A stretch of DNA of 36,648 nucleotides from JAWVZB01 sp033722375 (GTDB lineage Bacteria > Actinomycetota > Nitriliruptoria > Nitriliruptorales > Nitriliruptoraceae): assembly GCA_033722375.1 (NCBI GenBank), contig JAWVZB010000016.1:1-36648 (forward strand), written 5' to 3'. A program made the translations under genes and the position numbers. Positions within the stretch are counted from its first letter, which is position 1; the number at the start of each line of letters is the position of its first letter. Positions 7,608 through 15,895 of this stretch are shown here, piece after piece. The notes beneath the pieces were generated by a model. The model saw nothing but the letters and a program-made list of their open reading frames with translations. It did not search any database and was not told where the DNA came from.

Positions 7608-8481
7608 CAGGATCCCTGTGCTCGGCGCGGTGTGCGAGGTTCCCGGGTGCGCCGGCGGCGCTTCCGGGAGCCAGTGGCCCGAGGCTGGCAAGCCGGGAGA
7701 CGATCCGTTGGTAGTGGCGCCCGAGCAGGCGCTCGAGGAGGTGGAGCACACGCGCATCGGTCCCGACGTGGATCCGTGACCGTCCGCGCTCGACGCCGGA
7801 AATGATCGCGGTCGCGGCCTCCTCCGGATCGAGTCGGGCGAGGTGCTGGTCGAAGAAGGCGGCGATCTCGTCGCGACGGTGCCGCCCCGCGGTCCGTGAT
7901 CGTCGCACGATGTCGGTGCGGATCCCCCCGGGATGGACACAGTGCACGCTGACGGGGTGACCGTGCAACCGCATCTCGACGGCCAGGGACTCGGTGTAGC
8001 CGCGCACGCCGAACTTGGCGGCGGCGTAGGCGGATTGCGACGGGACCCCGAGGAGCCCGAAGAGGCTCGAGATGTTGACGAGGTGGCCGCCGGAGGCGAT
8101 CAGGTGGGGGAGGAAGGCCTGGCTGCCGTGGATGACCCCCATCAGGTTCACCGCGAGGACGCGCTCGATGTCGGTCAGGGACTGGTCGACGGCATCAGCG
8201 GTCAGGGCGACCCCGGCGTTGTTCACCACGAGGTCCACGGTGCCGTGGTCGGCGATCACGTGGCGTGCGTGCGCTTCGAGAGCGGAGGCGTTCCGGACGT
8301 CGAGGCGCGTGGTTGTCGCCTGGCGGCAACGGTCGGCGGTGGCCTGGACCGACGGCAGGTCGACGTCGCTCAGCGCGAGCGTGCACCCCTTCGCATCGAG
8401 TGCCAGGGCGAGGGCACGCCCGATCCCGGAGCCGGCGCCGGTGATGACGGCGGTCGTGCCGTCGAGACGGCGACGGGCCAC
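7591..8481 (-). CDS. short-chain dehydrogenase/reductase
   Basis: This is a 296-residue classical SDR with cofactor motif TGAGSGIG (14-21), NNAG (87-90), and catalytic Ser138/139, Tyr152 and Lys156 in YAAAK. The tail is about 40 residues longer than a minimal SDR. An Asp at the end of the second strand (SDVD, about 38-41) suggests NAD(H) preference. The GTG start at 8481 has a textbook AGGAGG eight bases upstream. It is the first gene of a two-gene operon with the Baeyer-Villiger monooxygenase. An alcohol-to-ketone-to-ester route with the two enzymes acting in sequence is a reasonable inference; the substrate is unknown. A palindrome at 8509-8523, just before the ribosome site, may be its operator. 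Confidence 0.92.
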   Translation of the reverse strand: MARRRLDGTTAVITGAGSGIGRALALALDAKGCTLALSDVDLPSVQATADRCRQATTTRLDVRNASALEAHARHVIADHGTVDLVVNNAGVALTADAVDQSLTDIERVLAVNLMGVIHGSQAFLPHLIASGGHLVNISSLFGLLGVPSQSAYAAAKFGVRGYTESLAVEMRLHGHPVSVHCVHPGGIRTDIVRRSRTAGRHRRDEIAAFFDQHLARLDPEEAATAIISGVERGRSRIHVGTDARVLHLLERLLGRHYQRIVSRLASLGPLAPGSAAGAPGNLAHRAEHRDPDAAAG

Positions 8482-8508
8482 GGCGGGGTCCTCCTGGCGG
8501 GGTGACTA

Positions 8509-8523
8509 TTGAGTGATGCTCAA
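8509..8523. promoter_or_regulatory. TTGAG-N5-CTCAA palindrome, putative operator of the SDR-monooxygenase operon
   Basis: A 5-bp inverted repeat with a 5-base spacer is centred about 35 bases upstream of the SDR start, in an otherwise AT-poor leader. Its size and position suit a TetR-family repressor site, a common control for catabolic SDR/monooxygenase operons. No regulator gene is adjacent, so the regulator is unknown. Confidence 0.4.
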
Positions 8524-8579
8524 CAAGCCTAGGTTCGCCGCAGGCACCCGTCAACGACGCTTCGCCCCGCTGGTGGCGT

Positions 8580-8774
8580 TCAGGCAGCCGTCGCGAGCAG
8601 GCTGCACTCGCCGTGGTCCAGCGGCTCGATCGTCCGGTCGATCAGCGAGACGCGGTAGCTCGGCCCGTGGCAGACGTCGCAGCGTGCCAGCTCCGCGCAG
8701 AGCCGGCAGATCCTCGGGGCGCGCGCGTCGGCCGCTCCGCACCGCCCGCAGTGGTGGTTCCCCCGCGTGTCCAT
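8580..8774 (-). CDS. small zinc-ribbon protein, unknown
   Basis: This 64-residue protein has three CxxC knuckles: C9-C12, C23-C26 and C32-C35, in HHCGRCG, RICRLCA and RCDVCHG. It probably binds one or two zinc ions. The rest is a short helical/extended tail. The ATG at 8774 is preceded by AGGAG at nine bases, which settles the start; longer frames upstream look non-coding. It lies 98 bp upstream of the SDR gene on the same strand, but the operator-like palindrome between them suggests separate transcription. It diverges from the DUF2007 operon across 220 bp. No function can be assigned. Confidence 0.65.
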   Translation of the reverse strand: MDTRGNHHCGRCGAADARAPRICRLCAELARCDVCHGPSYRVSLIDRTIEPLDHGECSLLATAA

Positions 8775-8994
8775 CCCGTCACTCCTCGTGTGCGTGTACG
8801 GGCAGCGTGACCCGTCGGCTCCCCGCGGTCGGCCGGCCCCACGGTGGAACGGACAGTGACGGAGCGTGTTCCTGGACACGCTGTCCGTTGGGCCCGGGTC
8901 CGTTCGGGTGGCAGCGTGCCCGAGCGGACATCTCGACAGACGGCGAGGGACCTCCCCGCTCCACGTACCGTGGACCTTCCCAGGCGAGGTCGAT

Positions 8995-9252
8995 GTGTTC
9001 GAGCAGATCCAGCAGGACGAGCGACGCGATGTGGCCCTGACCTCCACCGAGGCCACGGCACAGGTCGTGCAGACGATGCTGGCAGCACACGGGATCCAGG
9101 CGGCCACGGTGGCCTACTCCCGCGCCTTCCCGAGTGTGGACTGGGTGACCGGCTTCCGGGTCTGGGTGCGCCCCGAGGACGAGGCGCAGGCGCGAGCGCT
9201 GCTCGCCCCGCTGCGGGACCGCGACGACGTCGCTGACCCGCCGGCGTCCTGA
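8995..9252 (+). CDS. DUF2007-type putative signal-transducing protein
   Basis: This 85-residue protein resembles the DUF2007 fold: a strand (DVALTST), a helix (EATAQVVQTMLAAHGI), strands around AATVAYSRAF, then FRVWVRPEDEAQARALL, where the family has its conserved V-x-x-E/D-D-x-x-x-A-x-x-L ending. The GTG at 8995 follows GAGGTCGAT. An upstream ATG at 8866 would add 43 residues that look untranslated. It is the first gene of a five-gene operon; its stop overlaps the next start as TGATG. DUF2007 proteins are often next to membrane-protein genes, as here; their molecular role is unknown. Confidence 0.75.
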   Translation: MFEQIQQDERRDVALTSTEATAQVVQTMLAAHGIQAATVAYSRAFPSVDWVTGFRVWVRPEDEAQARALLAPLRDRDDVADPPAS

Positions 9253-9746
9253 TGTCGGCGCTCGTGGTGGCGGTCGCGATCGCCGTGATGCTGATCGGGG
9301 TGGTCGGCACCGTCGTGCCCCTGCTGCCCGGCCTGGCGCTGGTCTGGGCCGCCGGGGTAGGGAGCTGGTGGCTCGCCGGGCCCGGTACGGCGGGCTGGGT
9401 CGCCGTGGCGCTGCTGACGCTGCTGCTCGTCGCTGGATCCGCTGCGAAGATCGTCCTGCCCACCCGGGCGGGCCGAGCACGACAGGTCCCTCGGGGTTCG
9501 CTGGCGGTGGGGCTGGCCGGCAGCGTGGTCGGGTTCTTCGTGGTGCCCGTGGTCGGGTTCGTTCTCGGTGGGCTCCTCGGGGTCTTCGGCGCCGAGGTCC
9601 GACGGACAGGCGACCGGGACGCGGCGGCCGAGAACACGATGGCGATGCTGAGGGGGTTCGGACTGGGGGTGCTGATCGAGAGCGCGGCCGGTCTCGCCAT
9701 GATCGCGGTCTGGGTGGGCACCGTCGTTGCGGCGGGGGTGCGGTGA
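9252..9746 (+). CDS. DUF456 family membrane protein
   Basis: This 164-residue, very hydrophobic protein has about four to five membrane segments and the DUF456 signature: an opening helix followed by GTVVPLLPG near residue 20. A Gly-rich repeated pair of helices (GLAGSVVGFFVVPVVGFVLGGLLG) comes in the middle, and the C-terminal helix is AMIAVWVGTVVAAG. The start ATG overlaps the previous stop (TGATG), and its own stop overlaps the next start in the same way, so it is tightly coupled to both. The family has no established biochemical function. Confidence 0.88.
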   Translation: MSALVVAVAIAVMLIGVVGTVVPLLPGLALVWAAGVGSWWLAGPGTAGWVAVALLTLLLVAGSAAKIVLPTRAGRARQVPRGSLAVGLAGSVVGFFVVPVVGFVLGGLLGVFGAEVRRTGDRDAAAENTMAMLRGFGLGVLIESAAGLAMIAVWVGTVVAAGVR

Positions 9747-11038
9747 TGGCGACGGTGACCGCAGGCGACTCGGCGCTGACCCACCTCGAGGGCTCCGCGT
9801 CGGGTGGACGCTACGACGCCGACACGCTGCAACGCCTGGACAGCGAGGGTCGGCCGCTGCTGGCGCGCTACGACCTCGATCAGGCCGCCGCCACGCTCAC
9901 GAAGGACTCCCTGGCCCAGCGGCCCCGGGGGCTCTGGCGGTGGCGGGAGCTGCTCCCGGTCCGGGATCACGACCACGTCGTCTCGCTCGGCGAGGGAGAC
10001 ACGCCGCTGCTCTCGCCGCGCCGGCTCTCCGGAGCCCTGGATCTCCGCCGCCTCCGCCTGAAGGCGGAGGGCGCGAACCCGACCGGTTCCTTCAAGGCAC
10101 GTGGCATGGCGACGGCCGTCTCCCGGAACCGGGAGCTCGGCGCCCAGCGCTTCCTGGCCCCCTCGGCCGGCAACGCTGCCGGCGCGCTCGCGGCCTACGG
10201 CGCCGCCGCCGGAGTGCCCGTCACGGTGCTCATGCCCGCCGACGCGCCCCGCAGCAACCAGGTCGAGGTCGTGATGTGTGGCGCGACGCTCGTGCTGGTC
10301 GACGGCCTGATCTCCGACTGCGGGCGGCTCGGGGCCGCACTGGCGGCGCGGACGGGCGCCTTCGATGTCAGCACGATGAAGGAGCCCTACCGCGTCGAGG
10401 GCAAGAAGACCATGGGGCTCGAACTGATCGAGGCGCTCGGCTGGCGCGTCCCGGACGTGATCGTCTACCCGACGGGCGGTGGCACCGGGCTCGTCGGCAT
10501 GTGGAAGGCGTTCGCCGAGCTGGAGCAGCTCGGGTTCATCGGCTCCGAGCGTCCTCGGATGGTGTCGGCCCAGGCCGCCGGCTGCGCCCCGATCGTGCGG
10601 GCGTTCGAAGAAGGTGCCGCCCACGCGAGACCGTGGGAGGACGCCGAGACCCGCGCCAGCGGGCTGCGGGTCCCCACCGCCGTCGGCGACGGGCTCATCC
10701 TCAGGGCGTTGCGGGACTCGGACGGCACCGGGGTGGCGGTCGAGGAAGCCGACATCACCCGGGCCCAGCGGCTGGCGGGGGAGCGGGGCGCCGGCTACGT
10801 CTCCCCCGAGACGGCGACCGCCATCGCCGCCACGGGTGAGCTGCGGAGCAGCGGCTGGGTCGCAGCGGACGACGAGGTCGTGGTGTTCGACACCGGGATC
10901 GGGGCGAAGTACCCCGACCCTCCGGGCCTCGCCGCTGCTCCCACCGTGGCCGCGGACGTCGAGCCCGACGAGCTCGCGGCACTGGTCGCCGACGCAACCC
11001 CGGCCGACGAGCAACCGACCAGCGGGGAGGACCGATGA
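9746..11038 (+). CDS. thrC: threonine synthase-like PLP enzyme with degenerate zinc ribbon
   Basis: This 430-residue fold-type II PLP enzyme would convert O-phospho-homoserine to threonine if orthologous. The PLP lysine is K117 in NPTGSFKARG. The glycine loop is around PSAGNAAGALAAYG, with TGGGTG further on and a Ser/Thr site near the C-terminus. Relatives of this group normally start with a four-Cys ribbon (THLECSxCGxxYDAD... then CxCGxPLLxRYDL). Here the same frame is recognisable (THLEGSASGGRYDAD ... SEGRPLLARYDL) but every Cys is replaced. The company of a sugar kinase and an exporter, rather than hom/thrB, and the lost ribbon both leave room for a divergent function. The gene symbol is by similarity only. 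Confidence 0.8.
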   Translation: MATVTAGDSALTHLEGSASGGRYDADTLQRLDSEGRPLLARYDLDQAAATLTKDSLAQRPRGLWRWRELLPVRDHDHVVSLGEGDTPLLSPRRLSGALDLRRLRLKAEGANPTGSFKARGMATAVSRNRELGAQRFLAPSAGNAAGALAAYGAAAGVPVTVLMPADAPRSNQVEVVMCGATLVLVDGLISDCGRLGAALAARTGAFDVSTMKEPYRVEGKKTMGLELIEALGWRVPDVIVYPTGGGTGLVGMWKAFAELEQLGFIGSERPRMVSAQAAGCAPIVRAFEEGAAHARPWEDAETRASGLRVPTAVGDGLILRALRDSDGTGVAVEEADITRAQRLAGERGAGYVSPETATAIAATGELRSSGWVAADDEVVVFDTGIGAKYPDPPGLAAAPTVAADVEPDELAALVADATPADEQPTSGEDR

Positions 11039-11979
11039 GCGCGATCGCGACGCTGACCGTGAACCCGAGCGTGGACATCAGCACCAACGTCGAGCGGATG
11101 GTCCCCGACGACAAGCTCCGCGCTGACAACGTGCAGCGGGAGCCCGGCGGTGGCGGGATCAACGTCGCTCGGGCCGTCGTCGAGCTCAGCGGCGACGAAG
11201 CGGCGGTGCAGGCCGTCCACACGAGTGGCGGGTCCGCCGGTGAGGTGCTGGGCCGGCTCCTGTCCGGCGTCGTCGAGACCATCCCCGTCCCCATCTCGGA
11301 GGAGACGCGCGAGAACCTCAGTGTGAGCGAGACCACCACGGGCAAGCAGTACCGGCTCGTGATGCCCGGACCCGAGGTGACGGAGTCGGAATGGGACGAC
11401 TGTCTGGAGGCACTCGGTGAGCTCGACCCCGCCCCGTCGTGGCTGGTCGCCTCCGGGAGCCTCCCACCGGGGCTCCCCGACGACACCTACGCCGCCCTGG
11501 CACGTCAGTGCCGCTCCCGGGACCTCCCGCTGGTCCTCGACACCTCCGGCGCGCCGCTCGCCGCCGCCTGCGACGAGGGCGTGTTCCTCATCAAGCCCAA
11601 CCTGGGCGAGCTCGCCCGGCTCGTTGGCCGCGACCTCGAGTCCGATGCGGACATCGCACAGGCCGTCGACGGGTTGATCGAGCGGGGCGCGGCCGACGCT
11701 GTCGTCGTGTCCATGGGGGCTGGCGGGGCGTACGTGGCGGGGCGCGACACCGAGGGACGGCACCTGCGGGCGCCGACGGTCCCGATCCGCAGCACGGTGG
11801 GGGCGGGCGACTCGATGGTGGCGGGGATCGTCCTCGGCCTGGCTCGCGGTGAGTCCCTGCCGGCCGCTGCGAGGTTCGGCGTCGCGGCGGGCGCCGCGGC
11901 GGTCATGACCCCGGGATCCGGACTGTGCCGGCGCGATGACACCGAAGCGCTGTACCGGCAGATCGAGTCCGACGGGTGA
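11035..11979 (+). CDS. PfkB-family sugar-phosphate kinase (1-phosphofructokinase-like)
   Basis: This 314-residue ribokinase/PfkB enzyme has an N-terminal substrate region TVNPSVDIS, GGGGINVAR (39-46), and SGSLPPGLP (140-148). The family signature STVGAGDSMVAG includes catalytic base D259 in GAGD (256-259). TVNPSVD and GGGGINVAR are typical of the FruK/PfkB/LacC branch that phosphorylates fructose-1-P, fructose-6-P or tagatose-6-P; which one is not determined here. The ATG overlaps the previous stop (ATGA) and its stop overlaps the next GTG (GTGA). It sits fourth in the operon. Confidence 0.9.
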   Translation: MSAIATLTVNPSVDISTNVERMVPDDKLRADNVQREPGGGGINVARAVVELSGDEAAVQAVHTSGGSAGEVLGRLLSGVVETIPVPISEETRENLSVSETTTGKQYRLVMPGPEVTESEWDDCLEALGELDPAPSWLVASGSLPPGLPDDTYAALARQCRSRDLPLVLDTSGAPLAAACDEGVFLIKPNLGELARLVGRDLESDADIAQAVDGLIERGAADAVVVSMGAGGAYVAGRDTEGRHLRAPTVPIRSTVGAGDSMVAGIVLGLARGESLPAAARFGVAAGAAAVMTPGSGLCRRDDTEALYRQIESDG

Positions 11980-12986
11980 GGCAGGCCGGACGACTCCGCG
12001 GGTTCGGGCGGCGACACCCACTGTCGCCGGTCGTGCTGGGCGTGCTCCTGTACAGCACCGGCCCCGTGTTCGTCGCCGCCTCCGCCGTGTCTGGAGCGGT
12101 GTTCTCGTTCTGGCGCCTGTGGTTCGGCGTCGCGGTCCTGGGCATCGCTGCCGTGATCCAAGGGCAGGTCTCCGGCTACCCGTCCGCGCGGGCCCTGCGC
12201 TTCCCGGTGCTCGCCGGCGTGCTGTTCGGGGCGCACCAGCTCATGTTCTTCACCGCCCTCAAGATGACGAGCGTCGTGGACGTCACCCTCGTGAACACCA
12301 CCTCGCCGGTGATCACGGGCCTCCTCGCGATCCCGGTCTTCGCCGAGCGACCCCGCCGCGGGTTCTGGGGATGGGCGTCCATCGCGATGATCGGTTCGGC
12401 CGTGGTCGTCGTGAGCGGTTCCGCCGGACCCCGGGGGAATCCGCTCGGGATGATGCTGGCGCTCGGGAACGTGGTCGCCTTCGCCGGGTTCTTCCTCACG
12501 TCCAAGTCGAGCCGCGACCACCTGGCGGTGCTGCCGTTCCTCGCCGGTGTCATGTTCATCGCGGCGCTGTTCGTGTCCGGCTACGTGCTCCTGGCCGGGG
12601 AACCCGTCTCGTCGGCAGGGGGCCGCGACCTGCTGTTCGCGGTGATCGTCGCCGCTGGTCCCGGCGCCATCGGACACTTCGTCATGACCTGGCCGCTGCG
12701 GTGGCTGCCTGCCAACGTGCCACCGGTCATGCGCCTCGCGATCCCCGTCCTCGCCTCGACCTGGGCCTGGTGGCTGCTCGGCCAGCCCGTGAGCTGGTGG
12801 CACCTCGTTGGCGGGGCGGTGACGATCGCGGGGGTCGCCGGGGCGATCCTCTCCCCAGCCGGCCGCGAGCTGATCGTCTCCGAGTCGAGCGAACCCCCCA
12901 CGACCGTCACGCCGCCCGCAGGCGGCCCTCCAGATCAGGCGCCGCGTCGACGAGCGCCCGAAGAGCGGGGCGGGGGCTCACGATGA
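11976..12986 (+). CDS. EamA/DMT-superfamily transporter
   Basis: This 336-residue protein has ten predicted membrane segments in two EamA halves (about 18-140 and 155-290). A hydrophilic Pro/Arg-rich tail of about 45 residues is probably cytoplasmic. EamA proteins mostly export amino acids or small metabolites by proton antiport. The GTG start overlaps the stop of the kinase gene (GTGA), making this the last gene of the five-gene operon. Linked to a threonine synthase-like enzyme, a role in amino-acid export is an attractive guess, nothing more. A 99-bp gap follows, facing the convergent NIPSNAP-like gene. Confidence 0.88.
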   Translation: MRQAGRLRGFGRRHPLSPVVLGVLLYSTGPVFVAASAVSGAVFSFWRLWFGVAVLGIAAVIQGQVSGYPSARALRFPVLAGVLFGAHQLMFFTALKMTSVVDVTLVNTTSPVITGLLAIPVFAERPRRGFWGWASIAMIGSAVVVVSGSAGPRGNPLGMMLALGNVVAFAGFFLTSKSSRDHLAVLPFLAGVMFIAALFVSGYVLLAGEPVSSAGGRDLLFAVIVAAGPGAIGHFVMTWPLRWLPANVPPVMRLAIPVLASTWAWWLLGQPVSWWHLVGGAVTIAGVAGAILSPAGRELIVSESSEPPTTVTPPAGGPPDQAPRRRAPEERGGGSR

Positions 12987-13085
12987 GCTTCCAGGAGGGC
13001 GCCGGGGTGGCCTGTGCTCAGCACGAACAGTCGGGTGTGCGCGGCGTCCACCAGCCCCACTGCAGGCGGGGCCGCAGTCGACCCC

Positions 13086-13403
13086 TCAGCCATCGGTGAG
13101 CTGAGGCGGGGTCGTGAACAGCTCGTCTCGCGCGGAGCCCTGCACGACGTGGGTCGCGAGTTCGACCATGGCGTCCCGGAACTGCTCGTCCTGTGCCGTG
13201 CGGACACGATCGCGCTCCCACGCCTCGTAGGTGTCGTACTTGAACTCGATCACGAGCTCGTTCACGGTCCCGACGACCGGCATGAGCACTGAGGGCCGCT
13301 GGTAGCCGCGCTCGGCGGCGAGCTCGAGCAGCTTCCGGAGGGACGCGAAGTAGTCGCTCATGTGCCCGTACTTGACCTGGGCGATCTGCCGGTAGCGGTA
13401 CAT
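13086..13403 (-). CDS. NIPSNAP-like dimeric alpha/beta-barrel protein
   Basis: This 105-residue protein has the pattern of the NIPSNAP/dimeric alpha-beta barrel superfamily: strand YRYRQIAQVK, helix HMSDYFASLRKLLELAAERG, then PSVLMPVVGTVNELVIEFKYDTYEAWERDRV with the helix-strand repeat, and a last helix EQFRDAMVELATHVV. No catalytic residues can be named. The ATG follows GAGGACCGC and sits nine bases after the stop of the EEP gene, whose stop codon lies just before this ribosome site, so the two are coupled. It is the last gene of a minus-strand operon. Confidence 0.65.
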   Translation of the reverse strand: MYRYRQIAQVKYGHMSDYFASLRKLLELAAERGYQRPSVLMPVVGTVNELVIEFKYDTYEAWERDRVRTAQDEQFRDAMVELATHVVQGSARDELFTTPPQLTDG

Positions 13404-13412
13404 GCGGTCCTC

Positions 13413-15353
13413 TCAGCGCACGGTGTCGAGGGTGGCCACGACCGCGAAGTGGTCGGAGGCCTGACTCTCGATCACCTGGGCGGCGGTGGCACGAAGGTCG
13501 GGGGAGTGGAACACGTAGTCGATGCGTACGTCCGGGGCGGCGGCGTTCGCGGTGAGGCCAGGGCCGGACCCGGCCTCGTCCCACACGTCGACGAAGCCGG
13601 CGTCGTACAGCGCCTGCATCTGGGGTGCGTCGGGCTGGGCGTTGAAGTCACCGACCAGGACCGTGCGCGATTCCTGCTCCCAGGCCTCGAGGATGGTGGC
13701 GATCTGCTCGTCGTGGATCTGCTCGAGGTTGTCGCCGGTGTGGTGGAGGTGGGTGACCATCAGGTGGACCACGCCGCCGTCGCCCAGGTCGATGTCGGCT
13801 TCCAGGACACCTCGCCGCAGGAGGCTGTCCAACTGCGGGAGGGTCCTGGCCTCGGCGTCCTCTATCGGGAAGCGGCTGAGGATTGCGTTGCCCCACACCG
13901 GGTCCGGGGTCGTGGCGTGGAAGCGCATGTGCTGGAACCCGAGGCGTCGACGGAGCCATCCCAACAGGTCGGTGTTGCCGTCGAGGAGCCAGCCCCGCGA
14001 CACCTCTTGAAGCCCAAGGACGTCGGCACCGGTCTCCTCGATCGCTGCGGCGAGGGCTTCCAGGTCCTGCACGCCCGCCGTCGAGAACCCCGAGTGCAGG
14101 TTGTAGCTGGCGACCGTGACCGGGTACCCGGTGGCCTCGGCCGGCGCGAGGTCATCGACCGGATCCGTCCCGAACCACAGGATCGGAACGGCCATGAGCA
14201 GCGCCCCGATACCGACGGCGGACCAGTGCGCCGTCCCCTGGGGTCTCGCAGTCGCGGACGCTCCGAGACCGAAGATCGTGATGAGTACCCCGGCGACGAT
14301 CAGGAGGATGTCCTGTGCGAGGGGCAGCGCGATGTCGTAGCTCCCGTAGTACGAGAAGGCCAGCACGAACAAGAGCAGCCACCCCACGGCCAGCGCCAGG
14401 CCGTGGGCGAGGGTGCCGGCGGTGCGGTCCTCGGGGGCAGCGGGGGCGGTCAGCGCCCCGAGCACCATCCCGCTGCCGAGCATCCCCGCCAGGAACAGGA
14501 TCGCGTACAGCACCCCGGTGACCCCGGTCGCCGCGGTCAGCAGCAGGACCAGCACGCCGCCGATGAGCCCCGTGCCTCCCTGGCCCGGCAGGGTGCGGCC
14601 CAGGGACACCCCGACCAGCAATCCGAGGTTGCCGGCACCGAGGACGAGGAACGTGACGTCCCACGCCCACCCGGTCTGGGTGGCGAGCCAGCCCTGGTTC
14701 TGGAGGATCAACAGCTCGAGGAAGAGCAGTGGACCGAGTGCCAGCAGTGGGACGGCGATCCCGGCTCGCGGGCCGTCCGCGACGACTTCGTGCGGCATCC
14801 CGAACCACGTTCCCGCCGCGGCGACGATCCCCAGGGCGAGCACGGTGAGCAGCGCGGTGGTGCCGTCGATCCAGACCAGATCGAGGGTCCAGGCGACCCC
14901 ACGGATCGCGGTGTCCGCCACGAGCCCGAGGGCGAGGCCGTGGGCGAAGCGTCCGCGCATGACGGTGTAGATCGGCGGCAGTGCCCACAGGAACGTCGCG
15001 ACGCCAGCGATGGCGATCCAGAGCAGGGTGCTCGGGTCGTTGACGAACTGGGCCCCGAGCCGCAAGAGCACGGTCGCCCCGGTGGTCCCGATGACGGCCC
15101 ACCGAACACCAGCCAGGCGGCTCACGAGTGGCGCCAGGACAGCGAGGGCGAACGGGGCGACGCCGTAGGGAACGAGATCGAGCGTGGCCAGCTTCTCGGT
15201 GTCCCGCAGGAACCAGCCGACGAGGGGGAACAGCAGGCGGAGGAGTTGGAGCCCGAGAACGGTCAGGGCCGCCAGCGCGAGCAGACGCAGGAGACCGGGG
15301 GCCCAAGCGGGGAGGGACGGACGTGTGGAGGTGTCTTGCGGAGTGTCGGTCAT
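13413..15353 (-). CDS. membrane-anchored endonuclease/exonuclease/phosphatase (EEP) family protein
   Basis: This 646-residue protein has about ten to twelve hydrophobic segments (roughly residues 20-400) followed by a C-terminal EEP domain (about 415-646). The EEP motifs are all present: SYNLHSG, GLQEV, the HLHHTGDN histidines, VLVGDFNAQPD, RIDYVF, and the final SDHFAV (H635). The membrane part predicts a catalytic domain tethered to the membrane. The layout recalls PGAP2IP/Cwh43-type proteins, in which an EEP domain acts on lipid-linked substrates, so a phospho-lipid or phosphodiester substrate is plausible but unproven. The ATG at 15353 has only a weak ribosome site. It lies 18 bases after the F420-type gene. 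Confidence 0.85.
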   Translation of the reverse strand: MTDTPQDTSTRPSLPAWAPGLLRLLALAALTVLGLQLLRLLFPLVGWFLRDTEKLATLDLVPYGVAPFALAVLAPLVSRLAGVRWAVIGTTGATVLLRLGAQFVNDPSTLLWIAIAGVATFLWALPPIYTVMRGRFAHGLALGLVADTAIRGVAWTLDLVWIDGTTALLTVLALGIVAAAGTWFGMPHEVVADGPRAGIAVPLLALGPLLFLELLILQNQGWLATQTGWAWDVTFLVLGAGNLGLLVGVSLGRTLPGQGGTGLIGGVLVLLLTAATGVTGVLYAILFLAGMLGSGMVLGALTAPAAPEDRTAGTLAHGLALAVGWLLLFVLAFSYYGSYDIALPLAQDILLIVAGVLITIFGLGASATARPQGTAHWSAVGIGALLMAVPILWFGTDPVDDLAPAEATGYPVTVASYNLHSGFSTAGVQDLEALAAAIEETGADVLGLQEVSRGWLLDGNTDLLGWLRRRLGFQHMRFHATTPDPVWGNAILSRFPIEDAEARTLPQLDSLLRRGVLEADIDLGDGGVVHLMVTHLHHTGDNLEQIHDEQIATILEAWEQESRTVLVGDFNAQPDAPQMQALYDAGFVDVWDEAGSGPGLTANAAAPDVRIDYVFHSPDLRATAAQVIESQASDHFAVVATLDTVR

Positions 15354-15371
15354 GACCCGAACGCTAGTGAC

Positions 15372-15851
15372 TCACGTGCCCTCGGTGCGTCGCTGTTCCA
15401 ACGCGAACATCCGGATCTCCCGGTGGGATGCACGCTCGAGGTAGGTGTCGTACGCCGGCCACCGGTCGGTGAAGACCGGCCACACCGCACACCACTCCTC
15501 CTCGGACACGAGCCGCGCGTGCACCTCGTGCCATCGCCCGCTGACCTCGATGCGGGCCTCCGGCGTCGCGAGGAGGTTCTCCGCCCACGCCGGTTGGGAC
15601 TCCCGGCCGAAGTTGGTGCCCACCACCAACCATGCTCCGCGGCGTCGTACGTAGAACAGCGGGGTGCGGTACTCGCGTCCGGATCGCCTCCCGCGATGGT
15701 GGAGGAACAACATCGGTGCGACGCGCTCGGAGACCGTCAGTCGCCCGCCGGAGATCCGGTGCAGGAAGCGGTCCACGGGGCCGGCGAGGATCGGCGCGAC
15801 CCGACGGAAGAAGGCCGTGTGGCCCAAGCGACGCAGCAGCGTGGCCAGCAA
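15372..15851 (-). CDS. F420-dependent nitroreductase/quinone-reductase family protein (DUF385/Ddn type)
   Basis: This 159-residue protein has the Ddn-family core: LFLHHRGRRSGREYRTPLFYV, then AWLVVGTNFG and QPAWAENLLATPEARIEV, which match the F420- and substrate-binding segments of deazaflavin-dependent oxidoreductases. Such proteins reduce quinones or nitro compounds with F420H2. A TTG start at 15851 is chosen because GGAGGGAG lies a few bases upstream and residues before it look like untranslated leader. An ATG at 16007 gives 52 extra residues from a base-compositionally different region. It is the first gene of the operon with the EEP and NIPSNAP-like genes. Confidence 0.85.
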   Translation of the reverse strand: MLATLLRRLGHTAFFRRVAPILAGPVDRFLHRISGGRLTVSERVAPMLFLHHRGRRSGREYRTPLFYVRRRGAWLVVGTNFGRESQPAWAENLLATPEARIEVSGRWHEVHARLVSEEEWCAVWPVFTDRWPAYDTYLERASHREIRMFALEQRRTEGT

Positions 15852-15895
15852 GGGACTCCCTCCGGTCCTCGAGATCCTAGCGTCCCGTGTTTGGC

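Noticed and set aside
6060..7940. Longer monooxygenase start at 7940
   Set aside because: The extra 111 residues are Ser/Pro/Arg-rich and lie wholly within the SDR gene; ATG 7607 has a ribosome site and correct FAD-motif spacing.
8642..11014. 790-codon minus-strand ORF opposite the DUF2007-PfkB operon
   Set aside because: Shadow frame; five plus-strand genes with recognisable families and coupled junctions occupy the region.
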